Positions 25,110-34,130 of a stretch of DNA of 53,809 bases are shown here, in pieces (positions within the stretch are counted from its first letter, which is position 1; every line of letters begins with the position of its first letter). A program made the position numbers and the translations under genes. Below the pieces are notes generated by a model. It was not told the DNA's origin, searched no databases, and saw only the letters and a list, made by a program, of their open reading frames with translations. This DNA is from Deltaproteobacteria bacterium. Lineage in GTDB: Bacteria; Desulfobacterota; Deferrisomatia; Deferrisomatales; BM512. The stretch lies in contig JAUVAU010000007.1 of the NCBI GenBank assembly GCA_030591565.1, forward strand, positions 1 to 53,809. The letters are read 5' to 3'.

Positions 25110-25877
25110 TTGACGAAACTGGAAAAACACTCTCTGCCCTTCATTGTGGCGATGCTCGCCTCGCTCACCGTTCACGCGGCCCTGGCGTGGCTCAATCCCG
25201 GCCTGTTCACCGGCATGGACGAGTACGACATGGACACCATCGTCGTCGAGCTGCTATACACGGAAATAGCTGAACTTCCCGAGCAGTTACCTCAGGACAA
25301 AGCAGAGGAAGCGGCCGCCGCCAAGGGCGACCCGGAGTGCTGCCCGCCTCCAATCCAGCCATCCGTTGAAACCGCCAAGGCGAGCATCCCCCAATCCTCC
25401 CAGCGGCTCAGCCTGGACGAGATAACGCCTCCGCCCCCGGAGAAATCCTCCATATCCCTCGCCGAAATCGAGCCGATAAACGACGAGGAAAAGGTGATGG
25501 AGCTTAACTCCAACCTCCCCGACCCCTCAAAAAACGGCACGAAAGAGGTCACGATCAATCTGGACAATCCCGACGAGCGCTACCGGGGCTTTCTCTCACT
25601 GGTCAAAGCGGCGGTACACAAGCACTGGAATGGAAGAGACGCGATCCTGAGCGCAAGGCGCGCCGGACAAGTCGCGGTGAGATTTTCCCTCGCCGCCACC
25701 GGTGGCGCTGCCGGTGGAGTCGCGGTACAGGAAAGCTCAGACTCTCCCATACTCGACGGCGAAGCTGTGAGAGCGATCAAGGTAAGCGCCTTCCCACCCT
25801 TCCCTGACCACTGGAAACTTGCGAGATTGAACCTCGTGGGAGACTTTCATTATGCAGTGGCGGCGATGAACCGCTAG
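25110..25877 (+). CDS. TonB-like energy-transducing protein
   Basis: A 255-residue inner-membrane-anchored protein. Residues about 8-27 form one transmembrane helix (LPFIVAMLASLTVHAALAW), followed by an acidic, Pro/Glu-rich periplasmic stretch (about 45-150) and a C-terminal TonB-type domain (about 160-250) with VKAAVHKHWN and a VRFSLAATG strand. TonB couples the proton gradient via ExbBD to outer-membrane receptors; no exbBD or receptor gene is nearby. The likely start is TTG 25110 after TTGAGG; TTG 25065 is an alternative. A TATAAT-like -10 lies at 25044-25049 with no clear -35. Confidence 0.75.
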   Translation: MTKLEKHSLPFIVAMLASLTVHAALAWLNPGLFTGMDEYDMDTIVVELLYTEIAELPEQLPQDKAEEAAAAKGDPECCPPPIQPSVETAKASIPQSSQRLSLDEITPPPPEKSSISLAEIEPINDEEKVMELNSNLPDPSKNGTKEVTINLDNPDERYRGFLSLVKAAVHKHWNGRDAILSARRAGQVAVRFSLAATGGAAGGVAVQESSDSPILDGEAVRAIKVSAFPPFPDHWKLARLNLVGDFHYAVAAMNR

Positions 25878-25885
25878 CTCTATGA

Positions 25886-26050
25886 GTTTGTTTAAAAACC
25901 CCGGATATCCTCCGATTGACGTTGTCAGGGGGCGAAAAACGATCCTCGAAATACCTATCAGTATGCCTGCGGTCGTTTTTCTTCCCTTCCTAGTTCTCGA
26001 ATGATCTTCGGGGTTTCCAGTTTATCGTCGGCTTAGCTAGAGGTTTCCTA
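25886..26050 (-). repeat. Type I structured repeat, copy B (truncated)
   Basis: Reverse orientation, about 165 bp. The right terminus (TTGTTTAAAAACCCCGG at 25889-25905), central hairpin and flanking conserved core are present; the distal 80-90 bp including the CGAAGCGGG block is missing. It lies between convergent genes, starting 8 bp after the TonB-like stop and abutting the stop codon of the next gene. Confidence 0.85.
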
Positions 26051-26824
26051 CTACCCTGTAATACCCTCAGCCCAGATAAGCCTGTCAGCGCCCAGCTCCA
26101 CCGCCTGGGCCATCACCTTATCCTCATCGACCCTCGCCCAAAGCGTATTCCCCTTGGACCAGAGCGGCTCCGGGTTCTCATCGTTTTCCAGCCTGACGGG
26201 ACTTTTGCCTACACAGTAGCCGTCACACTCAAGGGGGTCGCCCGGCGCCCAGGGGCAGGAGGGAGAAGTCGTGACCGGTATCCAGGGACCGCACAGGGCC
26301 AGCTCCATACCGGGGGGCAGCGGCGGGCGTGCCCCTCCCCACTCCAGCGCATCCAGCTCAATTCGCACCGCGCCCAGGTTCTTTACAAGCTCAAGGGTCG
26401 CGGGGTCGTCCCAGACCGATTGCCTTAGTTCCTCGCCTCCGCCGGCAGCCAGCATCTCCCCTACTCTGGGGCCGCGCCGTTGCCGTCCCATCACCCGGCC
26501 AGCGGTCATGTTCGCGCCGATCCCCTCTTCGGCACCCTTGACGACCATGCCCCAGTCGTTGGCGACCCACTGGAGGCCGGGCTCATGGATAGAAGCAAAC
26601 CACTTCCACACACGGTCGAATTCGCCCTGTCGCACCAGCGGCGTCACGAGCACGAAGTCGATGCCTCTCGCCTCGCACTCCTTTTGGACTCTTACCACCT
26701 GATCGATATCGGGCAGCAACCGTGGGCAGAACTCCGCCCCGTAATAGAGACCATCCCAACCGCCCTTGCTCTTGTGAAAACCATCAAGACCGGCAATCTC
26801 CGTGACCCTGAGATACCTCTTCAC
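26051..26824 (-). CDS. UbiV-like U32-family protein, probable 4Fe-4S
   Basis: A 257-residue soluble protein resembling the UbiV/U32 family. Segments line up in order with E. coli UbiV as I remember it: LYYGAEFC, then GIDFVLVTPLV, QWVANDWGMV, and a C-terminal cluster SPSC...ECDGYC. Cysteines 33, 190, 200 and 204 would match the four Fe-S ligands of UbiV. U32 proteins include RNA hydroxylases, a tRNA hydroxylase subunit and UbiU/UbiV for oxygen-independent quinone hydroxylation. No UbiU or UbiT partner is present here. The GTG start overlaps the mobB stop in GTGA with GGAGG upstream, so it is coupled to the molybdenum-cofactor genes. The substrate is unknown. Confidence 0.55.
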   Translation of the reverse strand: MKRYLRVTEIAGLDGFHKSKGGWDGLYYGAEFCPRLLPDIDQVVRVQKECEARGIDFVLVTPLVRQGEFDRVWKWFASIHEPGLQWVANDWGMVVKGAEEGIGANMTAGRVMGRQRRGPRVGEMLAAGGGEELRQSVWDDPATLELVKNLGAVRIELDALEWGGARPPLPPGMELALCGPWIPVTTSPSCPWAPGDPLECDGYCVGKSPVRLENDENPEPLWSKGNTLWARVDEDKVMAQAVELGADRLIWAEGITG

Positions 26825-27324
26825 TCCCCGCCTCCCAACAGCTTGTCGGCCAGCAGTTTAACGACTCTATCCACGTCGGAGTGGTTAAAAACGGGAATAT
26901 CAGTATCAACATCCGTCTCATCGGTGACGATACAGAGGGGCAGTTCATCTCCATCTATGGGGACCAGTTCAAAACCCTCGCGCCGCACCGCTATCCACGG
27001 TATGCCGGTGAAAGTCTTGAACCCCTCCAATATCACCAACTCCACATCCGGCGGGCAGAGGCCCACGGCGCGACCGATGCGCGTTCCCTGGTCGCTGTCG
27101 TCATAAATCGTCATGGAATCCGAAGAGATAAGGAAGGAAGCGCTTGCCCCGGCTTTTCTATGTTTCCACGTATCGGTGTCGGTGGCTTCGATGTGTTCCT
27201 TGCCGCCGTGGTGTTTAAGGGTGGCGACACCCACCCCCTGCCCGGTCAACTTCTCGACCAATGCTGTAACCAGCGTCGTCTTGCCGCTGTTGGAATATCC
27301 GCTCACGCGTACCAGTTTCACCAT
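26821..27324 (-). CDS. mobB: Molybdopterin-guanine dinucleotide biosynthesis protein MobB
   Basis: A 167-residue P-loop protein assisting attachment of GMP to molybdopterin with MobA. The Walker A motif SGYSNSGKTTL lies at residues 8-18, and LVILEGFKTF and KHRKAGAS match the family. ATG 27324 (MVKLVRVSGYS) gives the family start. It lies 10 bp after the moeA stop and overlaps the UbiV-like gene by 4 bp. No mobA is in the window. Confidence 0.9.
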   Translation of the reverse strand: MVKLVRVSGYSNSGKTTLVTALVEKLTGQGVGVATLKHHGGKEHIEATDTDTWKHRKAGASASFLISSDSMTIYDDSDQGTRIGRAVGLCPPDVELVILEGFKTFTGIPWIAVRREGFELVPIDGDELPLCIVTDETDVDTDIPVFNHSDVDRVVKLLADKLLGGGE

Positions 27325-27334
27325 AGCCCGCCCT

Positions 27335-28588
27335 TTACCATCCCGGAGTCTGGCCTTCCAGGAATTCATAGTCGTAGACCTGCACCGCCACCACCTCACC
27401 CGGCTCGACCTTGACGCAGCCTGCGGGGAGGATCAGCAGCGCGTTTGCCTCCACAAGGGTGGATAACATGCCGGAGCCGCGCCGCTTGACGCTCGTCACC
27501 CTGTAGCCGGTCGAGTCGCATTCGATGCGGCACCTGACGAACTCGGTGCGCGTCTCCTTGGCCTTTACCGTCCCGGCTTCCTCTCCCAGCACCGCCTGAA
27601 AAACCGGCCTGAAGAGCCTGTTGGAGCCGGTGAGCTTGCGTATCGCGGGGCGCACGAACTGCTCGAAAGCCACCATCGCCGAGACAGGATTGCCCGGCAG
27701 GCCAAATATAAGGGTCCGGCCTTTTACCGCGAAGAGCACCGGCTTGCCCGGCTTCATAGCCACCTTCCAGAAGACGATCCTGGCCCCCCACCGCTCCAGC
27801 ACCTCGCCCACGTAGTCATAGTCGCCCATGGAGACGCCGCCGGTGGTAAGCACCATATCGGCCCCCGAGATATTTTCCAGCATCGCGAGCAAGCTGTCGG
27901 GGTCGTCGCGGCCTATGCCCAGCATAACCGGCGCGCCCCCCGCCTGGGTCACCTGCGCCGCCAGTCCGTGGGAGTTGGAGTTAACTATCTTGTCGCCATC
28001 GGCGCTCTGTATCTGGTCGATCTCCACAATCTCGTCGCCTGTGGAGAGGATGGCAATCTTGGGCATGCAGCTGACCTGAACGAAGCTGCGCCCCATGGAG
28101 GCGAGCATCCCTATCTCTGCCGGGCGTATCAGGGCGGAGGCCGGAATGACCAGCTCATCCTTCTTCACGTCCTCGCCGGTCAGGCGGATATTGGCGCCCA
28201 GCTTGGGTGGATTGACGATGGTCACCATGCCATCGGTCGCTTTCGTATCCTCGACCGGGACGACCGTGTCAGCGCCGACGGGCACGGGAGCGCCGGTCAT
28301 GATCTTGGCGGCCTCGCCCTCCCCTATCTCCAGCTCGCCGGGGTGACCGGCGGGGATATGCCCTATCACTTTTAGTGTTACCACTTTCAGGGGCGCGCCG
28401 TCAGCGAGGTCGCCAGCCCTGTAAGCGTAGCCATCCATCGCCGAGTTATCCTTGGGCGGCAGGTCACGCGGCGCAGTCACGTCCTGGGCGATCACCCTGC
28501 CCAACGCCCTGTCCAGTGAAACCGACTCGGAGCCAAGCGCCGTCACTATCTTCAGAATGTGGCTTACGGCCTCTTCAAAGGAAATCAT
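27335..28588 (-). CDS. moeA: Molybdopterin molybdenumtransferase MoeA
   Basis: A 417-residue enzyme inserting molybdate into adenylylated molybdopterin. Family landmarks are the PPKDNSAMDGYA segment, IMTGAPVPVGADTVV, TGDEI, NSNSHGLAA, TTGGVSMGDYDYV and the FGLPGNPVSAMV loop. Length matches E. coli MoeA (about 411). The start ATG lies 124 bp downstream of the pcm stop, so it may have its own promoter or belong to the long minus-strand transcript. mobB follows immediately. Together they imply that the organism makes Mo-pterin enzymes. Confidence 0.96.
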   Translation of the reverse strand: MISFEEAVSHILKIVTALGSESVSLDRALGRVIAQDVTAPRDLPPKDNSAMDGYAYRAGDLADGAPLKVVTLKVIGHIPAGHPGELEIGEGEAAKIMTGAPVPVGADTVVPVEDTKATDGMVTIVNPPKLGANIRLTGEDVKKDELVIPASALIRPAEIGMLASMGRSFVQVSCMPKIAILSTGDEIVEIDQIQSADGDKIVNSNSHGLAAQVTQAGGAPVMLGIGRDDPDSLLAMLENISGADMVLTTGGVSMGDYDYVGEVLERWGARIVFWKVAMKPGKPVLFAVKGRTLIFGLPGNPVSAMVAFEQFVRPAIRKLTGSNRLFRPVFQAVLGEEAGTVKAKETRTEFVRCRIECDSTGYRVTSVKRRGSGMLSTLVEANALLILPAGCVKVEPGEVVAVQVYDYEFLEGQTPGW

Positions 28589-28675
28589 CTTATCAACACC
28601 CCTTGCCCAACGATTCTTGAGAAATCCATAAAAATATTTACCGCTACTGCGCTGCTTGGCCTGACGCTCTACTCT

Positions 28676-28716
28676 TGACTAATGCGCTGCTTAGACTAAT
28701 GCGTTACTTGAATTAA
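28676..28716. repeat. Short imperfect triplicate before pcm stop
   Basis: Three tandem, decaying copies of a 16-17 bp unit beginning ACTAATGCG, ACTAATGCG and ATTAATG; the third overlaps the pcm stop codon. The role is unknown and it may be chance. Confidence 0.4.
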
Positions 28717-29363
28717 TGTTCCGGGGGCCAGCCCTCTTCGCCGACCAGCGGCACGAACCTGCACCCGCCAAGCTCCTGGGTGACGTATTCATCCCCATAG
28801 CGCCTGACGCGAACCAGTTCCTGTATCATCCTGCCACCCACAGGCATCGCCAGAACGCCTGCGTCCCTGCTTAACTGGGCTTTTAGCGATTCAGGCACCC
28901 TCGGCCCCCCGGCGGTCACGAGGATGGCGTCATAGGGGGCCTCGGCCGGATAGCCCATGGTTCCATCGCCCAGATGGACTGCTATATTCACGTAACCCAA
29001 CTCTTCAAGCAACTTTTTTGCCGCGTCGCAAAGCAGCGGGTTTCGCTCAACGGTGTGTACGGCACACCCCATATGGGCCAGAATGGCGGCCTGATAACCG
29101 GAACCGGTCCCAACCTCCAGCACACGCTCGCCACCCTCAACTTCCAGCGCCTCGGTCATCAGCGCGACCATGTAGGGTTGTGAGATAGTCTGGCCCTGCC
29201 CTATGGGCAGCGGCGCGTCGGCATAGGCCTCGTGCCGCATGTTCGACGGCACGAAAAGGTGCCTCTCGACCGCCCCGAAGGCAGCCAGCACCCGCTCATC
29301 CCCGATCCCCCTGGCTCGCAGCTGAACTTCAACCATCTCAGCGCGCAGGGTGGTGTAATCCAT
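28713..29363 (-). CDS. pcm: Protein-L-isoaspartate O-methyltransferase
   Basis: A 216-residue SAM-dependent enzyme that repairs isoaspartyl residues in aged proteins. Seen are RHLFVP, the LPIGQGQTISQPYMVALM substrate loop, the SAM site LEVGTGSGYQAAIL and LGDGTMGYP. ATG 29363 (MDYTTLRAEM) has AAGGAGGT about 13 bases upstream; a TTG at 29393 is less likely. It begins 3 bp after the xseA stop. Pairing pcm with sigma-factor genes recalls the enterobacterial pcm-nlpD-rpoS neighbourhood, although here the partner is rpoH-like. Confidence 0.95.
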   Translation of the reverse strand: MDYTTLRAEMVEVQLRARGIGDERVLAAFGAVERHLFVPSNMRHEAYADAPLPIGQGQTISQPYMVALMTEALEVEGGERVLEVGTGSGYQAAILAHMGCAVHTVERNPLLCDAAKKLLEELGYVNIAVHLGDGTMGYPAEAPYDAILVTAGGPRVPESLKAQLSRDAGVLAMPVGGRMIQELVRVRRYGDEYVTQELGGCRFVPLVGEEGWPPEH

Positions 29364-29365
29364 CG

Positions 29366-30721
29366 CTACTTCTTCACCTCCTTGACCTCGCAACCGAGGC
29401 TGCCCTTGTGCATCAGCACCTCCACCCTGTCGCCCACCGTGGCCGAGGTCGCCTCCCTCAGCGGCTTGCCGTCGGAATCGCGGACGACCGAGTAACCTCG
29501 TGACAGTACGGCGAGGGGATTGAGCTGGGCCAATGCCTCACGGGCGATATCCAACCGCTGGGAGGCGCGGCTTGTTTTATCATCAATCTCTCTATTCATC
29601 GCCGAGTCCAGCTTGCTCAACGCAAGCCGGGCTTGAGCTATTTTCCGGGAAGGGGCATTGGAGCCAAGGATCTTCACAGCGGTGGAGACCCGCTCTTTTT
29701 CGCGCCACAGGCGGCTTGTAAGGGCCTTTTCACCACGCTCCAGCGCCATATCGACGCGCAGCCTGCGCCTCTCGATCCGACGCAGCGGATGGAAGCGGGA
29801 GGGGTCGAGACGCTGAAGGTCCTTGCGCTGTTGCGAGACCATTCGCGTGAGTATTTCCGACATGGCGCCTTCCGCCTTCTCAAGCATCGTCACCCAGTGT
29901 CCCGTCTCGCGCACGGCCAGCTCGGCCGCCGCCGACGGGGTAGGAGCGCGCAGGTCAGCCACGAGGTCGGTCAGGGTGAAGTCTATCTCATGGCCCACAG
30001 CGGAAATCACCGGCTTTGGCGACGCTGCAATAAGCCGCACCAGCCCCTCGTCGTTGAACGCGCTCAAATCCTCGGCCCCGCCGCCGCCGCGCCCAATTAT
30101 CACCAAATCCGCTTTCTCCAGCTCCATGGCGGTCTTGAGCCCCCTGCAAAGCTCCGCCGGTGCGCCATCTCCCTGGACCTGCGCCGGACAGATGTACACA
30201 TCCACCCAGGGGGCGCGTCTGCCCAGCACCTGAAGGATATCCCGGACCGCCGCCCCGGTTTCCGAGGTGACGACGGCTATACCCCTTGGCATCTGCGGCA
30301 GCGCCTGCTTGCGCTCAGGGTCGAAGAGCCCTTCCAGCGCCAGCTTTCTCTTCAGCTGCTCCAGCCTCAACCGCTGAAGCCCCGCGCCCTGGGGTTCCAT
30401 ATGATCGACGACTATCTGCAAGTCGCCACGCTGTTCATAGACGGCCAGCCTACCACGCACCAACACCGCGTCGCCGTTTTGGGGGTGGAAATCCAGCAAC
30501 CTCAGCACATTCCTGAAGCATACGGTGCGCAACCGGCAACCGCCGTCGGCCAGGGTAAAGTAAGCGTGGCCCGAGGCGGGGATGCGCAGCTCCGCAACCT
30601 CCCCCTCCACCCAGATGTCGCCCAAAGAGTGTTCGAGCATCCTGCGCGCGCAGCCCACAAGCTCGGCTACCCCGAGTATCTCCCCGGGAGAGGGCGACCA
30701 GCCCTGCTCACTGGAGGACAT
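29366..30721 (-). CDS. xseA: Exodeoxyribonuclease VII large subunit
   Basis: A 451-residue catalytic subunit that degrades single-stranded DNA with XseB. The N-terminal OB-fold (about 35-105, DIWVEGEVAELRIPASGHAYFTL) is followed by the catalytic domain with PRGIAVVTSETGAAVRDI, IIGRGGGGAEDLSAFNDEGL and the SAVGHEIDFTLTDLVADLRAPTPSAAAEL block, then a coiled coil. The ATG lies inside the rpoH gene (14-bp overlap), so translation is coupled. xseB is not found in the window. Length is normal. Confidence 0.96.
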   Translation of the reverse strand: MSSSEQGWSPSPGEILGVAELVGCARRMLEHSLGDIWVEGEVAELRIPASGHAYFTLADGGCRLRTVCFRNVLRLLDFHPQNGDAVLVRGRLAVYEQRGDLQIVVDHMEPQGAGLQRLRLEQLKRKLALEGLFDPERKQALPQMPRGIAVVTSETGAAVRDILQVLGRRAPWVDVYICPAQVQGDGAPAELCRGLKTAMELEKADLVIIGRGGGGAEDLSAFNDEGLVRLIAASPKPVISAVGHEIDFTLTDLVADLRAPTPSAAAELAVRETGHWVTMLEKAEGAMSEILTRMVSQQRKDLQRLDPSRFHPLRRIERRRLRVDMALERGEKALTSRLWREKERVSTAVKILGSNAPSRKIAQARLALSKLDSAMNREIDDKTSRASQRLDIAREALAQLNPLAVLSRGYSVVRDSDGKPLREATSATVGDRVEVLMHKGSLGCEVKEVKK

Positions 30722-31718
30722 CTATCACCTCGTCGGACTGCTCAATAAACTTCTTGAGCCGCTTCTTGAGATTGTTCTCCAGCTGCCGTACCCGTTCGCG
30801 GGAGATGCTGAACTTCTCCCCGAGCTCACGCAGCGTTATGGGGTCCTCGGCAACCAGGCGGGAATCGAAAATTGCGAGGTCGCGCCCCTCCAGCGTACCT
30901 CTAAATTCATTTAACTTTTGCCTTATAAGGTCTTGAAACTCCAGGCCAGCCAGCTTCACGTCAACAGCCACGCCATCGTCGGGAACAAAATCCATTCTGG
31001 TGGCGTCGGTATCGTCATCCAAGGGCATATCCAAGGAGATGTCGGGACCGGCGAGGCGCATCTGCATCTCCACCACCTCCTCCTCGCGCACATCCAGCCG
31101 CGCAGCCAGCAGCTTGGGTCCCGGCTTGAACCCCTGCTCTTCGAGCGCCTCCTTCTCCTTTTTCAGGTTGAAGAAGAGGCGGCGCTGGTTCTGGGTGGTC
31201 CCGATCTTCACCAGCGACCAGTTGTTGAGGATGTAGCGGATCATGTAGGCGCGTATCCACCACGCCGCATAGGAGGAGAGCTTGACGCCACGCGAGGGGT
31301 CGTACTTCTCCACCGCGCGCATCAGCCCGATATTCCCCTCCTGTATTAGGTCCAGCAAGTTATCGAGATTCCTTCGGAATTCATATGCAATCTTAACCAC
31401 CAGGCGAAGGTTGGCGACCACCATTTTGTAGGCGGCTTCAATGTCGCCACTTTCCGTATAGCGCTCTGCCAGCTCTTTTTCCTCATCGGGGGTCAGCAGC
31501 GGATGGCGGCTGATATCGGCCAGATACTGTTGAAGCGGATCGGATGGGAGGGTGGCGGGGAGGGTCTTGGACCTTCGGTCTTTACCGGAACCAATGAGGG
31601 TGCCGGCGTCGGCTTCGGCCGCGCCGTCATCTATTATGTCGGGCTCGGCGACTTCCAGCTCTTCGCCGTCGTGGCCCTCCGACTCCCCGGTGGAGTTGTG
31701 AATGTCTTCGCTGCTCAT
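30708..31718 (-). CDS. rpoH: RNA polymerase sigma factor, RpoH/sigma-32 type
   Basis: A 336-residue sigma-70 family factor. After an acidic N-terminal tail come region 2 ([57 protein letters not shown]) and the IGTTQNQRRLFFNLKK signature (RpoH box) that marks heat-shock sigma factors. Region 4 is LRELGEKFSISRERVRQLE. It probably directs heat-shock genes. ATG 31718 (MSSEDIHNS) is preferred over longer TTG-type extensions; the ribosome site is weak. It follows the hexaheme cytochrome by about 43 bp and overlaps xseA by 14 bp. Confidence 0.88.
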   Translation of the reverse strand: MSSEDIHNSTGESEGHDGEELEVAEPDIIDDGAAEADAGTLIGSGKDRRSKTLPATLPSDPLQQYLADISRHPLLTPDEEKELAERYTESGDIEAAYKMVVANLRLVVKIAYEFRRNLDNLLDLIQEGNIGLMRAVEKYDPSRGVKLSSYAAWWIRAYMIRYILNNWSLVKIGTTQNQRRLFFNLKKEKEALEEQGFKPGPKLLAARLDVREEEVVEMQMRLAGPDISLDMPLDDDTDATRMDFVPDDGVAVDVKLAGLEFQDLIRQKLNEFRGTLEGRDLAIFDSRLVAEDPITLRELGEKFSISRERVRQLENNLKKRLKKFIEQSDEVIDVLQ

Positions 31719-31761
31719 GGGCTGTATCTTAGTGAATTGCGTGGAGAATCGCAAATGATAC

Positions 31762-32496
31762 TCACTTCGCGTGGCACCCCTTGCACCAGTCGCGAAGCTC
31801 CTTTTTATCGAGGCTGTCAAGGCAATCGGGAGCATGTGGATCGTGGCAGGATATGCAGCTCATGGGTCTGCCGGGACGGCTGGGATCGTTTGAAGAGCTG
31901 ACCGGGTGCTTGAGGCGCGGGTGCCTATTGTCACTGTACCTCTTGTGACAGGAAGAGCAGCGCTTGACGACATCGGTCCTGGCGGGTCCATTGTCCTCGT
32001 GGCAATCGTTGCATTTGGTCGCAAGCGCCTCGGCGTGTTTGTTCCCGCCCATGGAGTGGCACTGCACACAGCTCTCTTTCCCACTCTTGCCGTGGCACGG
32101 GGCGCAGACTTTATTCTTGGAGGCGTGGAAGAGGTTTGCTGGCTCCCTTTCGGGTCCAAGCCCGCCAAACAAGCGGATTTTCGCCCTGCCCTCAGGCTGG
32201 CGCACCTCCACCAGCGTTCCGGTGGGGGCCAACCCACTTACCTTGAAGTGGTATATCCCATCCTCTTCGACAATCGGAAGGTTTTGCGCTTTTCCATCGA
32301 TGAAGAGCACTGGAGCGGTTGCGGTATCGCCCACCACCACCCAGACGCTGGAGCGATAGCTCCGGTAGCCGTCGGGGGGCGCAAGAAAGGTGGGGCCAGC
32401 CGCGAACCCGGAAGCAGCGCCGAGAAACACCAATGCTGCTGCCCAAATTCCTGCCCCAATGCCTGCAAATCGAATTTTACGAACCGCTAGCCGCAC
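31762..32496 (-). CDS. Secreted hexaheme c-type cytochrome
   Basis: A 244-residue exported electron carrier. The signal peptide ends near residue 33 (GFAAG). A beta-rich domain of about 85 residues follows, then six CxxCH heme sites at residues 131, 143, 162, 180, 214 and 238. Extra histidines nearby could supply distal ligands. A cytochrome this small with six closely spaced hemes is typical of metal- or nitrogen-oxide-respiring deltaproteobacteria; the partner is unknown. The GTG start follows AAGGAG and overlaps the FAD oxidoreductase gene by 10 bp. Its place between a flavoprotein and rpoH is unusual. Confidence 0.9.
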   Translation of the reverse strand: MRLAVRKIRFAGIGAGIWAAALVFLGAASGFAAGPTFLAPPDGYRSYRSSVWVVVGDTATAPVLFIDGKAQNLPIVEEDGIYHFKVSGLAPTGTLVEVRQPEGRAKIRLFGGLGPEREPANLFHASKNKVCAPCHGKSGKESCVQCHSMGGNKHAEALATKCNDCHEDNGPARTDVVKRCSSCHKRYSDNRHPRLKHPVSSSNDPSRPGRPMSCISCHDPHAPDCLDSLDKKELRDWCKGCHAK

Positions 32497-34130
32497 ATGA
32501 TCTCCTTCAGTGTTCCGCCTATGGTACTACAAAACTGGTCCACCGCCCGCACCCCGTCAATCGCGGAGCTGACGATCCCCCCGGCGTACCCGGCGCCCTC
32601 ACCCACCGGGTAGAGGCCCTCCATCGTCACCGATTGCATATCGGGTCCACGACTTATGCGCGCAGGACTCGATGTCCTCGTCTCCACCGCCAGCAGCGTT
32701 CCCCGGGCAAGAGGGGCTAATTTGCTTATCATCGCAGGCATCGCCTCTTTCAATGCCGAAGTGACAAAGTCAGGCAATATCCTCCCCAGATCGCACTCAA
32801 CGAGATTCCACGGACAAGCGCTGCCGCCCAGCGAGTTGCTCGCGTTACCCCCCAGCGATTCTATCGCGTTGTCAGAAAACGATTCCACCCTCTGCGCAGG
32901 CACCGACCTTACGCCCGCCAGCTCCTCAGCTCTCCGCTCCAGCTGCCTTTGCAGCTCGAAACCGGCGAAGGGGTCGTTATCAAAGTCACCGGGCCGCACC
33001 TCCACCACCAGCGCCGCGTTGGCGTACTTGCCCGAGCGGGCGTGGCCGCTCATTCCGTTTATCACCAGATGTCCCGGCTCACTGGCCGCGGGTACCACCG
33101 TGCCGCCCGGGCACATGCAGAATGAATAAACTCCGCGCCCCTGCGGCCCTTTTTCCCTCAAGACAAACTCCGCCGCAGGCAATATCTCCGACCACTCACC
33201 ATATTGAAAGAGGTTCAAGGCGTGCTGCTCCACCTCCGCCCTCACACCTATGGCGAACCCCTTGGCCTCCACCTGCACACCCTGGTCCGAGAGGGTCTTC
33301 AGTGTCTCCCTGGCCGAATGACCTATCCCGAGAAAGACCGGGGAGCCATATACCGCGCCTTTGCTCGTCTCCACCCCCGCCAACCGGTCATTTTCGATCA
33401 GAAGCCGCTCCACGCGCTCGCCATACCTCAGCTCCGCCCCTCGCTGCTCCAGTACCGCTCTCAGCGCCTTGGCGGTAGCGCGCAGCCGGTCGGTGCCGAT
33501 ATGGGGCTTTGCATCTATGAGAATCCGGCCCCCCGCCCCAGCTGCGACGAGCTGCTCCAGCACCCATCTTTTGCGAAAATCCCTGGAACGGCTGGTCAAC
33601 TTGCCGTCGGAGAACGCACCCGCCCCACCTTCGCCAAACTGGACGTTGCTCTCGGTATCGACCTGCCCCGTCTTCCAGTAGCGCGCCACATCGCGCACAC
33701 GGGTCTCCACCGGCTGGCCGCGCTCGATGACTATGGGCTTCAAACCATACTCGGTCAGCCTCAGCGCCGCAAAAAGTCCGGCTGGCCCCATCCCCACGAC
33801 GATTGGAGGGTTGGGATGGCCCAAGGTCGGCGCGACCGGTCGATACTCCACCGCTTCAAAGGGTTGAAATCCGGCTGGCAGGGCTATGTCGGGAGAAAGC
33901 TCGACCTGAAGGGTGTAATCGTAGTGGGGGGGCCTGCGGTGGCGCGCATCGAGCGAGCGTTTCAGTATCTTCCACCCGTGTATGGCGTCGGGGGGCAACT
34001 CCAGCTTGGCGGCCAGCGCAGCGCCGAGGTCACGCTCTCCCCGCCGGACAGCCACTCGAACTCCCGAAACTTTTATCTTGAGGGGGTTTTTCACGTACTG
34101 AATCCAGACAACTTCAATGCATCGCCCCAT
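32487..34130 (-). CDS. Uncharacterised FAD-dependent oxidoreductase (COG2509-like)
   Basis: A 547-residue soluble flavoprotein. A short N-terminal ferredoxin-like/RNA-binding-like domain (about 1-90) precedes the dinucleotide fold VVGMGPAGLFAALRL (about 110-125), then FGEGGAGAFSDGKL, GIGHSARETL and a C-terminal FAD site GLYPVGEGAGYAGGIVSSAIDGVRA. This layout fits the widespread family of uncharacterised FAD dehydrogenases. A short in-frame duplication (SLGG...SLGG, about residues 430-445) looks like local repeat expansion. ATG 34130 lacks a clear ribosome site; a GTG 12 codons later is possible. It heads an eight-gene minus-strand run. Confidence 0.88.
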   Translation of the reverse strand: MGRCIEVVWIQYVKNPLKIKVSGVRVAVRRGERDLGAALAAKLELPPDAIHGWKILKRSLDARHRRPPHYDYTLQVELSPDIALPAGFQPFEAVEYRPVAPTLGHPNPPIVVGMGPAGLFAALRLTEYGLKPIVIERGQPVETRVRDVARYWKTGQVDTESNVQFGEGGAGAFSDGKLTSRSRDFRKRWVLEQLVAAGAGGRILIDAKPHIGTDRLRATAKALRAVLEQRGAELRYGERVERLLIENDRLAGVETSKGAVYGSPVFLGIGHSARETLKTLSDQGVQVEAKGFAIGVRAEVEQHALNLFQYGEWSEILPAAEFVLREKGPQGRGVYSFCMCPGGTVVPAASEPGHLVINGMSGHARSGKYANAALVVEVRPGDFDNDPFAGFELQRQLERRAEELAGVRSVPAQRVESFSDNAIESLGGNASNSLGGSACPWNLVECDLGRILPDFVTSALKEAMPAMISKLAPLARGTLLAVETRTSSPARISRGPDMQSVTMEGLYPVGEGAGYAGGIVSSAIDGVRAVDQFCSTIGGTLKEIMCG

